64,000 nucleotides of DNA from Pseudomonadota bacterium (lineage in GTDB: Bacteria > Pseudomonadota > Gammaproteobacteria > Burkholderiales > Rhodocyclaceae): assembly GCA_018262095.1 (NCBI GenBank), contig JAGTRW010000022.1, positions 1-64,000 of the forward strand, in the 5' to 3' direction. Below, piece after piece: positions 1-9,104 of this stretch. Made by a program: the position numbers and the translations under genes. The notes below the pieces were generated by a model. It was not told where the DNA came from and searched no databases. It saw only the letters and a program-made list of their open reading frames with translations. The stretch's first letter is position 1, and the number at the start of each line of letters is the position of its first letter.

Positions 1-522
1 CGGTGTCGCTCCGGGCTACGCCCTCCGCGTCACCGACAGCGTACAAAAGGATCAACCAAAGACCGGATTACCTTTTTGCACAACTTGACGCACACAACTT
101 AACCGATGCTTTGTCTTTGGCGGAAACTGCCGGCGTGGCGAACGGCAGCCCATCGGAACCTACGGTAACTCGCCGTTCCGGCCATCAAGAGACGTTCACC
201 TGTTCTTGAAAGTCGCCAGATGAACGTCCGCAGTACTCCGGGACCAGCCGAAGGGGAAAATCCGGCTTCTCGGCCAAAGCGGTCGGTCGGCGGCTGGGTG
301 GCAAGCGCCCGCTTTCAACCCATTGCGGTCTTCCGCGGTTTCGATTTTCGGCAGGCAGATTTCCGTGCGAAGCAGTCACTCGACAGACGCCGCCGACGGC
401 AGAGCCACCGATGGTCGGTTCGCTTAGCGGCTGCTATCGTCAGCGGTGAGGCCAGCTGGGGCCTTTCAGTGCCGCAATGGGGCAACCGCTACGAACTCGG
501 CTGCGTTGCATGCTCTCCTGAT
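1..522. other. Non-coding left flank of the restriction-modification island
   Basis: No convincing gene is seen here. Open frames of 60-170 codons exist on both strands, but none has a recognisable domain and they overlap each other. From about 210 the text is rich in short GC words such as GGTCGGTCGGCGGC. It has the look of degenerate non-coding remnant, similar in character to the stretch on the other side of the island (8420-9104). In related loci an AIPR-type gene may follow the DUF4420 gene; none is seen here. Confidence 0.5.
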
Positions 523-1476
523 TCAAGCTACCGAGAGAAACTCTTGAACCGTTATGACGTCGAGCGACGGAAGGCTTCCGACATTGATGCTGTACTTGAT
601 CCCTGTCACACCGAGTGGTGGAACATAGTCATCGGGGAGTCTGGGAAAAGTGCCGGTGACCTCAAAAACATGCACATCTCGGAATGTGAATCTCAGCAAC
701 GCGCCGGTTTGTCGCAGACCTTCATGCCACCCTAGCTGCGCCAAGCGTGAATCGAAAACATCGAGCGCATGTCCATCCGATCTAAGCTTCCCCCGAATAT
801 CATCGACGCGGTCAGCCAGGGTTTCGTCACCGCCCAAGCTTTTTTCCAGCATGACGCTGACGAATAGGAGTCGTTTGTTGATGGGGGGCTTCAGCTGATC
901 GAGGCGGGAAATCTCATGTTTCGGCTCAGACCGCGTGGTGGTTTTTACCTCGACATGAACTTCCTGTCCGACAAAATCGTGGCGTTCGCTTTCCGGGCCG
1001 CTCCACAGATGGCAGGCTCGCGGGCCGAGTGTTGGGAACATCACATTCGACAGCACCCACAGTTCACCGAACAGGCCGATCTGCTCCGTCGCGCCGAGGT
1101 CGGGCGCGAGTGGGCGCAGCGCAGCGCGCATGTCGTCGATGATCCGTTCGACCGAGACCGCAGGATTGCGGCCTTCGATGCGAACGGCATGGATGACTTT
1201 GTTGGCGACGAGCGTCAGAAGCTCTTCGTGGTGGCTGCGTGCGGAGACATCGAGCCATATCTGTCCGCCTTCCAGGATTCGTACCTGAAGGCTCTGCAGG
1301 TCCGGCGGCAGGTTTCGCGGGGCAACATCAATGGCCAGCAGCAGGTGCAATCGTCCGTCGCCTGAAACGCCGATCAGTGCTGCTTCGAGATCTTCGGTTG
1401 CCTGTTCGTAGATGTCCTCATATGGAGGCCGCTGCGCGCGAAGGAGTGCCCAGCGCTCTTGTGTGATCTCACCCAT
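523..1476 (-). CDS. PD-(D/E)XK motif protein (DUF4420 family), putative restriction nuclease subunit
   Basis: This 317-residue protein resembles the DUF4420 family, which carries a PD-(D/E)XK nuclease fold. The visible catalytic set is E138 in GLFGELW, D167 in RHDFVG, and E176/K178 in VHVEVKTT, the E-x-K strand typical of restriction endonucleases. It is the last gene of the minus-strand operon Dcm / ATPase / Z1 / DUF4420, and its ATG lies 8 bases inside the end of the Z1 gene, so translation is probably coupled. Family knowledge places DUF4420 proteins in methylase-linked restriction loci with MORC ATPases. That it is the cutting subunit here is inference, because no other nuclease gene is present apart from vsr. 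Identity of the family is fairly secure; activity is not shown by the sequence. Confidence 0.85.
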   Translation of the reverse strand: MGEITQERWALLRAQRPPYEDIYEQATEDLEAALIGVSGDGRLHLLLAIDVAPRNLPPDLQSLQVRILEGGQIWLDVSARSHHEELLTLVANKVIHAVRIEGRNPAVSVERIIDDMRAALRPLAPDLGATEQIGLFGELWVLSNVMFPTLGPRACHLWSGPESERHDFVGQEVHVEVKTTTRSEPKHEISRLDQLKPPINKRLLFVSVMLEKSLGGDETLADRVDDIRGKLRSDGHALDVFDSRLAQLGWHEGLRQTGALLRFTFRDVHVFEVTGTFPRLPDDYVPPLGVTGIKYSINVGSLPSLDVITVQEFLSVA

Positions 1477-3787
1477 GACGGACCCCTCGGTTCACGACAA
1501 ACCGTTTGTCGCCATCAGTTGTCCGGGGTAGAGACAGCGCTAGGCCTAGCACGGCCTGTGTCGGCGCTCGCAGCGGTTCAGGATCGAGCGGGTAGAGCAG
1601 CAGCAGCCCTTGTTGTGCAGGACGTTCTTCGCGCATTGCTCGGGCATTGAATCCTGAGGCGGCGCGATAGTTTTCCGGTCCGCCGTGCAAATCGACACCT
1701 TCGTGGCGGGGATCGATCAGGATGCCGATCGATTCGTTGGCCTGCAACGAACGTCGCACGAGGCCGAAAGGCCTTCCACCAAGGAGGACCTGCCGTTCCC
1801 GCTGCGGGTTGGCCACAAACACCGTCCAGTTCGTCAGCTCTCCCGCTTCGGCGCGCTCCATGATCCAGTCGGCAATCTCGGAGCCCTGAAACGCAATGCT
1901 GTTTGGGTGTCCTTCGTAGCGCCGCAGGAAGAGTGCGATGTCTTCTGCCGGCACATCGTGCGCAATGGCGCCACCGTTCGCATCCTGTGTTGGCGGATGC
2001 TGCCGCAGCAGCGCCGATGCCAAGTCAACGTTCCGCTCCAGCAGTTCCCTATTCTGCATGGGAAACAGGATGGTCTGTGGGTTTTCGCCAGACCATGACC
2101 GCGCGTCATCCGTCTGCATCTTGCTTTTGTTCTTGCTGGTGAGCAGGAGCTTCGAATGAGCGCGCATCCGGATGGCCATCTGGTCAGGCCGGCGGCCGGC
2201 CTTGTTTAGCGCTGTGATCGAGTCACGCAGGGACTCTTCAACCAGCGCCAGTTCTACAAACCATTGTGCGATGCCTTCAGTTGTCCAGATACGGATCAGG
2301 TCTTCGTATCCTGCACGGAAGCCATACCAGCGGGCCATCTGTAGCAAGGCGTCAGCCAGCGTCGTCGTACGCAGGAAATAGGCAATCGTCAGGCCCTCAA
2401 GCGTCAAGCCTCGTGAGAGCCGATTGCCGCCAACGGCGACAAGCTGCCGGTCCGGCTTGACGTCGTACTCCAGTTCGTCGCCCGTCGTGCTGTTGAGCAC
2501 GACGACAACCAGACGGGCTAGGTTCGTCACCGCCTCTTCGAGGAGAACCTCTTCGCTACAGGGCAGATCGACCGGTCCCAGTCCTGCGAGTGTTGACCGG
2601 AACATCTTTCTGAGCACGCCGGGTTCAGCGCTCTCGTGATGAAACCAGTCGCGGATCTGTTCTTCGATCGCTTCGCCGATGCGCAGCTGGTCCTGCTGGA
2701 GTTGCGATACATGCACCAGCATCGTGTTCGGCTTGTCCAACTGTCCGCGCAGCAACCTGATGGCGCCGACCAGTGCAAACGTCAGAAGGGCATCGGCAAG
2801 GGACTGGGGCAGATCCAGCGGTCCCCTTGCAACGATCGCCTCGCTCCTTTTTCGCTGCTTTGGCTTCAGAGCCTTCACATCTGCCGGGTCGACAGGACGC
2901 AGCACATCGCGGTCTTGCGCGCTGGTTCCGAATAGCTCCTCTGTCCCAGTGTAGCCGTCCGGCCGCGGAAGCTGGACGACGAAGTCCTTTGGGAACAGGT
3001 CTTCGCCGACTTGGTTGTCGCTGGCGTCGGGGTCGATGAGGATGTTGGCGAACGGCGTTGCCGTGTAGGCGATGTATGTGGCCCGCGGAATCTTCCTGAG
3101 AATGTCGCGGATCAGTGCGTTTGTCAGTGATGGGGCCGTGTCTTCATCCGGTGCAGTGTCCGCGTCGATACTTGGGTCGTTTCGATTACCCCGTGTATTG
3201 ATGGATGCCTGATCCGCTTCGTCATCGATCAGAAGAACCGGTACATCAGCGAGCCGGCCTTCGAGTTTGCTGAACCACTGATTGAGCCGCTTCAGGATTG
3301 GCGTGATTTTCTTGGCGACGATCAGGACGGTACCGGACGATGCAAATCCGTCGGCAACCTCCGGCTCGCGAAAGTCGGTGGCCTCGTCGGTCAGCGTGAT
3401 CCAGTCAACGCCTGTCCCGACCAGTTCCAGGTCCAGCCGTTTCTGGGTCTGGTTCCGCAGTGAATCGTGAATTCCGGACAGAATGATGATCAGGCGGTAG
3501 CCGACATCGGCTGCGCGTGCCGCCACAGCCGTGAAGTTAGCTGTCTTGCCTGACTGGACATAGCCGACGACCAGACCGCGGCACTGGAACTCCGGGCGAC
3601 TTATGGATGTAGTCTTCGAGATGATTCGCAGCGATTCCTCGGCGACCGAAGCAATCTGATGCGGCTTCCATTTGTGCTGGGAGCGAAGATACGCTTCGTG
3701 CCGGGACCAGTTGGTCCAAGCGGTTCCGTCGGTCCACAGGGCTAGCCTGGGCTTTAGCGTGAGAGGCTGCAGAAGTCGGACCTGCAT
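1469..3787 (-). CDS. Z1 domain-containing P-loop NTPase of the R-M system
   Basis: The protein has 772 residues and matches the Z1 domain family, which is related to superfamily 2 helicase-like ATPases. Walker A is GYVQSGKT (75-82), Walker B is IDDEAD (187-192), a helicase motif III-like YTATP follows at 241-245, and QMARWYGFR (483-491) looks like the arginine-finger motif VI. Its start ATG shares one base with the stop of the upstream ATPase gene (TGATG), so the two are translationally coupled. Z1 proteins are known mainly from restriction-modification loci with a MORC/MutL-like ATPase. The likely role is ATP-dependent DNA translocation or remodelling that couples recognition to cleavage by the DUF4420 protein. 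The family call is strong; the mechanism is inferred. Confidence 0.88.
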   Translation of the reverse strand: MQVRLLQPLTLKPRLALWTDGTAWTNWSRHEAYLRSQHKWKPHQIASVAEESLRIISKTTSISRPEFQCRGLVVGYVQSGKTANFTAVAARAADVGYRLIIILSGIHDSLRNQTQKRLDLELVGTGVDWITLTDEATDFREPEVADGFASSGTVLIVAKKITPILKRLNQWFSKLEGRLADVPVLLIDDEADQASINTRGNRNDPSIDADTAPDEDTAPSLTNALIRDILRKIPRATYIAYTATPFANILIDPDASDNQVGEDLFPKDFVVQLPRPDGYTGTEELFGTSAQDRDVLRPVDPADVKALKPKQRKRSEAIVARGPLDLPQSLADALLTFALVGAIRLLRGQLDKPNTMLVHVSQLQQDQLRIGEAIEEQIRDWFHHESAEPGVLRKMFRSTLAGLGPVDLPCSEEVLLEEAVTNLARLVVVVLNSTTGDELEYDVKPDRQLVAVGGNRLSRGLTLEGLTIAYFLRTTTLADALLQMARWYGFRAGYEDLIRIWTTEGIAQWFVELALVEESLRDSITALNKAGRRPDQMAIRMRAHSKLLLTSKNKSKMQTDDARSWSGENPQTILFPMQNRELLERNVDLASALLRQHPPTQDANGGAIAHDVPAEDIALFLRRYEGHPNSIAFQGSEIADWIMERAEAGELTNWTVFVANPQRERQVLLGGRPFGLVRRSLQANESIGILIDPRHEGVDLHGGPENYRAASGFNARAMREERPAQQGLLLLYPLDPEPLRAPTQAVLGLALSLPRTTDGDKRFVVNRGVRHG

Positions 3788-5808
3788 CAGGCCTTGTCCG
3801 TCAGTTGGTCTGGAACACCGGCCGTCTCCAGCGCGCGAAGAAATTCAGAGAGGGCGGCTTTGGCCTCGGCATCTTTGTCGATGAGCTGCACGAGCGTCAC
3901 CAGCGTCGGCATCAGCGGGGTGACTTCGACTTCCTCTCCCTTGAATCCGGTCTTGCGCTGCCATGGCTTGTCGCCACTGCTGACAAGGCGGATCGAGGCT
4001 TTTTCCTTCTTCACTGCGAGGGATGGAGAAGGAGGCGCCACAGTAGTGCCTCCTCCGGCTGCTGTAGTTGGCGGCACAACCCCATTAGGCGCTGGTGTGC
4101 CTGTAGTCGAAACATTCTTGCCGCCGCCTGTCAGTACTGGCGCAGGCTTTTCCTTCTTGTTGTACCGAAGGCGGGCTGCTGCGCGAGGGGCCTTGATCAG
4201 GTCTTCCAGGGGCTTGGTGATCGCAAACGGCAGGCGAACGAGTTGCTTGCTGATATCTACCTGTAGTTGCTCATCTGAGAGCCTGTCGAAGTCGATGGCA
4301 ACACGAATCAGCTTGGTGTGCTCATCCTTGGCGAAGAGATCCTCCCAGCCGCCCCATTTAATGAGGCGATCAAGGCGGTAGAAGTACAGGCCCTGGGCAT
4401 CATTGGCCCGACCGTTCAGGGTGTGTCGCTCCCGTTCGACACGCTGCTCAAGCGGAGGTAGCGGCTTGATGTATTCATCGAATTCTGCCTCGTTTGGCGT
4501 GACATACGCGCGGACATAGAGGGCCGGCGTCTTGTCTGGTGTGGTGCTCGGAAGCTCGATGCGGTGCTGGGCGTACTCCTTGGTCAGCGGATGTCCCATG
4601 GGATTGTTTGCGCGCAGAGTGCCACCGTTCAGCCTGATAACGACCTTCTCACGCCCGCGTGCCTTGCCTTCGAGGTACCGGTGGAAAACGAGTTCGAGGT
4701 GCGACCTGATTGCAGCAAGCTCCTGCGCATAGGGGGAGCCTGCCTTCCCCCTCGCCGGCTCCATCGAGGGACGCATCTGCGTAAGCAGCACGGCTGTGCC
4801 AGAGTCTCCGATGTGCACTGCCGCAGCATGCTCTTGAGCCACCGGGTCCTTCAGCAGCGCCCAGCGACCCGTTTTGGCGAGGTGGTCCTTGTCCCAGGTG
4901 AGGATCGCGCTCTGGTTTTCGGCAGCCTTCGACACCACAGTCAGGCGGTCGGCCTGCGACCAAGCTGCCCCCTTCAGCCCATAGCCAAACTTGCCCAAGT
5001 CGCCGTCGTTGTATTCACGCTGGTGCCCGATCTTCATTGCGTCGCGCAGACCCGATGGAGTCATGCCCGTGCCGTCGTCGCGGATGCACATCCACCGGCC
5101 GCCCGCATTAGGATTCGGGAACGTGATGTCGATCTCCTGCGCACCATGCGACAGGCTGTTGTCCACGAGATCGGCCACAGCGCTGGGCAGACTGTGGCCG
5201 GCACGCGCCAGGATCTTGAAAAGGCCAAGCGGATCCGGTGGAGCCTCATCGTCGTTGCGGGTGTTGGAGTTTTCTTGTTGTGACGTCACGGACACTGTTT
5301 CTGCCTCCTTGAATAGCTGCGGGAAGTGATCCGAGAGCACAGCTTGGCAGTGCTGGCCTTCGTCACCGTATAACGCGATCATTGCTGAATTGCCAAGCCG
5401 CGCGCTCTCTCCGTGGCCTAGAATCGAAGAGCGGGCGGGGTGCTCTGCGGGAACGACAACCCATGAGGCCTTTGCTGGAGTTGTCGAAGCGTCAACGACC
5501 ATTGCAAACAGCGCACCCGGATCGACGAAGCTGTAGAAGGGACTTGTCGGGCAGTCACCTTCAAATCTCCAGTTTTTGTGCTGCCGCTTGAGCCATGATG
5601 AAACCTCGACCACGGTGTGCTCGTCTTCGAGACGCTGGCAGTTGATGGCGATGATGTCCCGGTCTTCAGCTGAAGGGAAAACCGTGTCTACAACGTCCCA
5701 GTCGAAGTTGATGGATCGCTGCTTTGCGCGTTCCTTCCCCTGACGGCGGTACTCATGAAACATGCCGAGTTCGGAATGAGTCAGCAGTCGGAGAATTGTG
5801 AACTTCAC
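3787..5808 (-). CDS. GHKL (MORC/MutL-like) ATP-binding protein of the R-M system
   Basis: The chosen start is GTG at 5808, which overlaps the dcm stop as GTGA and has a GAGGGA Shine-Dalgarno; it gives 673 residues. A longer frame reaches 5895 but would run 91 bases into dcm. After an unrecognised N-terminal region of about 190 residues comes a GHKL ATPase: N-box DLVDNSLSHGA (about 213-223), the lid-preceding DDGTG (244-248) and GKFGYGLK (272-279). The N-box begins with Asp rather than Glu, which is common in this prokaryotic branch. The C-terminal third has a Pro/Thr/Gly-rich linker, then a charged tail. MORC-like ATPases in such operons are thought to act as ATP-driven clamps in restriction. 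It sits between the methylase and the Z1 gene with overlaps on both sides. Confidence 0.85.
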   Translation of the reverse strand: MKFTILRLLTHSELGMFHEYRRQGKERAKQRSINFDWDVVDTVFPSAEDRDIIAINCQRLEDEHTVVEVSSWLKRQHKNWRFEGDCPTSPFYSFVDPGALFAMVVDASTTPAKASWVVVPAEHPARSSILGHGESARLGNSAMIALYGDEGQHCQAVLSDHFPQLFKEAETVSVTSQQENSNTRNDDEAPPDPLGLFKILARAGHSLPSAVADLVDNSLSHGAQEIDITFPNPNAGGRWMCIRDDGTGMTPSGLRDAMKIGHQREYNDGDLGKFGYGLKGAAWSQADRLTVVSKAAENQSAILTWDKDHLAKTGRWALLKDPVAQEHAAAVHIGDSGTAVLLTQMRPSMEPARGKAGSPYAQELAAIRSHLELVFHRYLEGKARGREKVVIRLNGGTLRANNPMGHPLTKEYAQHRIELPSTTPDKTPALYVRAYVTPNEAEFDEYIKPLPPLEQRVERERHTLNGRANDAQGLYFYRLDRLIKWGGWEDLFAKDEHTKLIRVAIDFDRLSDEQLQVDISKQLVRLPFAITKPLEDLIKAPRAAARLRYNKKEKPAPVLTGGGKNVSTTGTPAPNGVVPPTTAAGGGTTVAPPSPSLAVKKEKASIRLVSSGDKPWQRKTGFKGEEVEVTPLMPTLVTLVQLIDKDAEAKAALSEFLRALETAGVPDQLTDKA

Positions 5809-7469
5809 TTCGTTCCCTCTGTTGTTTTGATCTGAGATGGCTTCAGGTCGAACAGCGTTACGCGCATGTCTGGCGATTCCGGTACCCCCAGGCACTCTTT
5901 AATCCCGCGTGCGATGGCATAAGCGAAAAGTGGCGGTACGGCGTTGCCGATCTGCTTGAATGCCGGGTTCATGGAGCCCTTGAAGACGAAGCCGTCTGGG
6001 AAGGACTGAAGCCGCGCAGCCTCGCGGACGGTGATGGTGCGCGCCTGTTCCGAGTCGAAATGGATGTGGGAATAGGAGTCCTTGCCGAGGTGTGCCATCA
6101 GCGTACGGACCGGGGCATCGGAACGGAGCTTCCACCACTTATTCGGGAACTTTCCCGGGTCATAAGGAATGCGCCAAGCCGAGATGTAGGAGCTGACGTC
6201 CGGATTTCGCGGGTCAGTGGACAGGCCGCACTTCTTGCGGTTTGCAAGCCAAGTGGCAATCTTCTGCTCGACATAGGCGTGGACTTGGGGGTACTCCCAA
6301 CCGGGCTCGATCTCGGCAAAGATCTTGTAATCTCGGGGGAGGTATCGAAAGACATGGCCAGTTGTGGACTTGGTCGCAAAACCCTTCCATTCGCGCATGA
6401 GACGTGAATAGGCGGTTGTAGGCTCCGCAGTGGTGTACTCGACAGCTTCCGATGGATCCTTTGCGCCACGGCGGATGCCGCCAGTACGCAGGAGATCCAT
6501 TGCAAACCGCGGCGGGAGATCCGCAAGTGCATCGGAGGCCGAGGTGGCTGCAGGAGAGTCGGGTGCGGGATCCGGAACCCAGCGATGGTGCGCTGAGCCT
6601 TCCGCTTTCAAGACGCGGCGGGCGGCATTCTTGGAGCTGATGTAGCCGGATGGCAGCACAAGGTGGTGCGTTGGCACAGGAAACCGTGGCTTGACACCCA
6701 CTGCCCGATGGATTCCGACAAGAATCATCCGCTCTCGTATCTGCGGAACTCCGTACCAGGCGGAGTTCAGCAGCGTGTAGGCAACGTCGTAGCCTTCTTC
6801 GGCAAGGCTCTTCGAGACGAGCTCGGCAACATTAGTGCCACCATGGTTTAGGATGTCTGGCACGTTCTCCATCAGGAGCGCAACAGGCTTTGTAGCCCGG
6901 ATGAACGCGACGTACCGTTCCCACAGACTCACACGACCATCTACGAGGAACGCTTGGTCTGCCGTTATTTCTTCACGCAGGCGCGCTTGTTCGCGGAGTT
7001 TGGCTCGGCCAACACGGGCGAACGCCTGACAGGGCGGTCCGCCGACGAGGACGTCGATCTGATGGTCTGTGGCACCCAGTAATCCGAGATCACCGAATAC
7101 GGAGTCTGCGGTTTCGGTCACCGCATCTCGTGGGGAGTGGTGCGCTTCCTTGTCACCTCCGACAGAACGCGAGCCGAAGTTGGCTCCGTGTGACTTTGCA
7201 GCCCACGGGTCCATTTCAATGGATGCCACCGGAGTGAATCCGGCAGTGAGGAAGCCAAGGGAGATGCCGCCACACCCGGCGAACATGTCCATGTAGCGAA
7301 TCTCGCCGCCATTCTGAATGCGCTGCAACTTGCTGCGGATCAGCGTGTCATCGGTGGTCGAGGCGCGGAGGGTCTTACCGGGCAAAGGGGGCCGGTCGGC
7401 GGCGGTGTTGCTGGGCGTTTCGTCGGGCTTACTGGATTGCGACTTGCGCGAAACGGTCTGAATGGACAT
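5805..7469 (-). CDS. dcm: DNA (cytosine-5-)-methyltransferase
   Basis: This 554-residue C5-cytosine methylase shows the family motifs in order: motif I DMFAGCGGISLGF (61-73), motif IV GGPPCQAF with catalytic C147, motif VI ENVP (201-204), motif VIII QIRERMILVG, and motifs IX-X REAARLQSFPDG and QIGNAVPP near the C-terminus. The N-terminal 55 residues are a polar extension. It is the first gene of the minus-strand four-gene operon, and its stop overlaps the start of the ATPase gene. With the divergent vsr gene it should protect host DNA at a specific C-containing site, while Vsr repairs T:G mismatches that arise from 5-methylcytosine deamination. The target sequence cannot be read from the protein. 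The long region between motifs VIII and IX presumably carries the target recognition domain. Confidence 0.95.
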   Translation of the reverse strand: MSIQTVSRKSQSSKPDETPSNTAADRPPLPGKTLRASTTDDTLIRSKLQRIQNGGEIRYMDMFAGCGGISLGFLTAGFTPVASIEMDPWAAKSHGANFGSRSVGGDKEAHHSPRDAVTETADSVFGDLGLLGATDHQIDVLVGGPPCQAFARVGRAKLREQARLREEITADQAFLVDGRVSLWERYVAFIRATKPVALLMENVPDILNHGGTNVAELVSKSLAEEGYDVAYTLLNSAWYGVPQIRERMILVGIHRAVGVKPRFPVPTHHLVLPSGYISSKNAARRVLKAEGSAHHRWVPDPAPDSPAATSASDALADLPPRFAMDLLRTGGIRRGAKDPSEAVEYTTAEPTTAYSRLMREWKGFATKSTTGHVFRYLPRDYKIFAEIEPGWEYPQVHAYVEQKIATWLANRKKCGLSTDPRNPDVSSYISAWRIPYDPGKFPNKWWKLRSDAPVRTLMAHLGKDSYSHIHFDSEQARTITVREAARLQSFPDGFVFKGSMNPAFKQIGNAVPPLFAYAIARGIKECLGVPESPDMRVTLFDLKPSQIKTTEGTK

Positions 7470-8005
7470 CCGGTATCTCTAATAGGGAACATGCACCAGG
7501 ACAACCTGCACGGAGCGCAGCAGGAAGGCGTCTCAAGCCCCTTCATGCCACGCAACGCAGCCCGGCTGACGATCTGCCAACCGGGCGCCACATGCTGCTT
7601 CGTGGAGGATTGTAATGGATCCGCTGGCCTACCGCTGATCTGCACCTGACGGATGTACTGGTTTTTGCCGTCTACAGCTAGCGCTGTATCAATTCTGTCC
7701 GGACGCATATACTCTTTGCGAGCCTCCGAGTTGGCAAGGTGGGCTGAATGAGTGAGGATGGTACAGACGACGAAGCTGAAAAAAATAGCACTCTGACAGG
7801 CTCGAGAGCTACGCTGCAATATCCTGGGATATCCGGGCAGCCCCCAAACTACGCATACAGCATGATTTCGCTCCCAGCGTCGGCGGACTCATCCCAGTAC
7901 AAACAGTGATTTAAGTATTTTTGTCGCCGGTCCAGCCATCAGAAACTCAATGACAGGCGCGTAACTGCGGGAGCCCTGGGGTATCCGGGGCTGGTGGAGG
8001 AGTTG
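7470..8005. promoter_or_regulatory. Divergent dcm / vsr intergenic region
   Basis: This 536-base gap separates divergent dcm and vsr and must hold both promoters. A 15-base element occurs twice in direct orientation with one mismatch: CCTGGGATATCCGGG at 7823-7837 and CCTGGGGTATCCGGG at 7975-7989. The second copy lies just upstream of the vsr Shine-Dalgarno GGAGGAG (7996-8002). Each copy contains a CCTGG and a CCGGG word around a near-palindromic centre. An AT-rich stretch around 7905-7925 could contain a promoter. A minus-strand open frame reaching 7819 exists but shows no domain. Confidence 0.5.
7823..7989. repeat. Two-copy direct repeat, candidate operator of the R-M island
   Basis: CCTGGG(A/G)TATCCGGG occurs at 7823-7837 and 7975-7989, 152 bases apart start to start. 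The placement in the divergent promoter region suggests autoregulation by the methylase or another operon protein. This is inference. Confidence 0.45.
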
Positions 8006-8419
8006 GTGGATATCGTTCTACCCGAAAAGCGTTCCCGAATGATGGCAGGCATCAAGGGAAAGAACACCACGCCAGAACTGGTGGTTCGCAAGCTTGTTCA
8101 TGGAATGGGCATACGCTATTGCTTGCACCGGAAGGACCTGCCTGGTTCTCCGGATCTTGTTTTCTCGCGCATGAAGAAAGTGATCTTTGTGCATGGCTGC
8201 TTCTGGCACCGGCATCGCGGATGCCGATTTGCCTATACACCAAAATCGAATACACCGTTCTGGGTGGACAAGCTGGAGGGCAATATGCGGCGTGATGCCC
8301 TGGCTTTGACGGCGTTGGATGCCCTGGGCTGGCAGGTTCTGATCGTGTGGGAGTGCGAAATTTCCGACCTGTCTGCCTTGGCCCGAAAAGTGGGGTTATT
8401 CCTTGCGGTAGATCGCTGA
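8006..8419 (+). CDS. vsr: Very short patch repair endonuclease Vsr
   Basis: The chosen GTG start at 8006 follows GGAGGAG by a few bases and gives 137 residues, beginning VDIVLPEKRSRMM like known Vsr proteins; a longer frame from GTG 7994 is less likely. Family signatures include the RSRMMAGIKGKNT N-terminus, GSPDLVF with the catalytic Asp, and the zinc/catalytic stretch FVHGCFWHRH followed by GC. Vsr nicks DNA next to T:G mismatches created by deamination of 5-methylcytosine, protecting methylated sites from mutation. It is divergent from dcm, the usual partner. It does not cut unmodified foreign DNA, so it cannot replace the restriction nuclease of the system. Confidence 0.95.
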   Translation: MDIVLPEKRSRMMAGIKGKNTTPELVVRKLVHGMGIRYCLHRKDLPGSPDLVFSRMKKVIFVHGCFWHRHRGCRFAYTPKSNTPFWVDKLEGNMRRDALALTALDALGWQVLIVWECEISDLSALARKVGLFLAVDR

Positions 8420-9104
8420 TCATTGAGCCGGAGGCCTCGTGGAGTAGCGTGCTGAAAGCGATGGAATTGGATGCCGCAGCGGCGGGAATGGGGCAAGAGA
8501 GGCAATGGTTGCCCAATTGCTAGAATATGCACATCGAACGCCGCGACGGCCTCGAGCAGGTCCGAGAGCCCCGTTTGTCGTAAATCAACGGCTTGCCGGT
8601 CTCGCGCGAGCGCGATTCGGTTGGCCCCGCTGAGCTTCGGCTTTGCGTCGCCGAAGTCATCGCTCTGGATATCCTCTTCGGGTCGGTAGTTCCGGTTCGT
8701 CGCTGCTGGGAGTGGTCATCGGCTGCCCCTTGATCGAGATCGCACGCCGGGCAATCGCTGAACGACCGGTTTGCTGAGCAGACCGTCCGGCCAACTTCCG
8801 ATGGACTCAGTGACCGCTTAGCGCTGCCGCCTTCATTCTCCCCGCGCGGCCGAACGTTGCAAACCAGCCTCAAGCTGACTTATCCGGTTGTAGTCTTGAC
8901 TGGCCGCAATGGCCGACGAGCACTCAGCCAACGATCAGTCAGTACGGAGGCTCCGTATCAGTTAGCTGCCGTTGAATCGGCTGAGCAACGAATGAGCGCA
9001 GCGGGCCGCTTTTTGCCATCCCTCTGACGGCAAACGAGTCATCTCGAATCGTTTGACCGAAATCTCACCGGGCATAATGAGCTGCGGATGCTCGAGAGCA
9101 GCGT
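8420..9104. other. Non-coding right flank of the R-M island
   Basis: These 685 bases lie between the convergent vsr and response-regulator genes and contain no gene with a recognisable domain. The composition resembles the left flank (short GC words, GGCCGCAATGGCC at about 8911). A perfect short palindrome, TACGGAG-G-CTCCGTA, lies at 8943-8957. No integrase, tRNA or clear attachment repeat was found. Confidence 0.45.
8943..8957. repeat. Short perfect palindrome in the island flank
   Basis: Seven-base arms TACGGAG and CTCCGTA are separated by a single G. It is too short for a typical terminator and has no T-tract. It may be a protein-binding site or chance. Confidence 0.3.

Noticed and set aside
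220-735. Plus-strand open frame of 171 codons
   Set aside because: It overlaps the DUF4420 gene on the other strand and has no recognisable domain; composition fits an antisense shadow.
7340-7819. Minus-strand open frame of 159 codons upstream of dcm, considered as a control protein
   Set aside because: It runs into the dcm gene, has no helix-turn-helix and its C-terminal half is a Pro-rich frame-shifted reading of dcm.
523-8419. The island as a DISARM, BREX or type I system
   Set aside because: No DUF1998, SNF2-like helicase, PglZ, BrxL or HsdR/S genes are present; the gene set matches the MORC/Z1/DUF4420 type instead.
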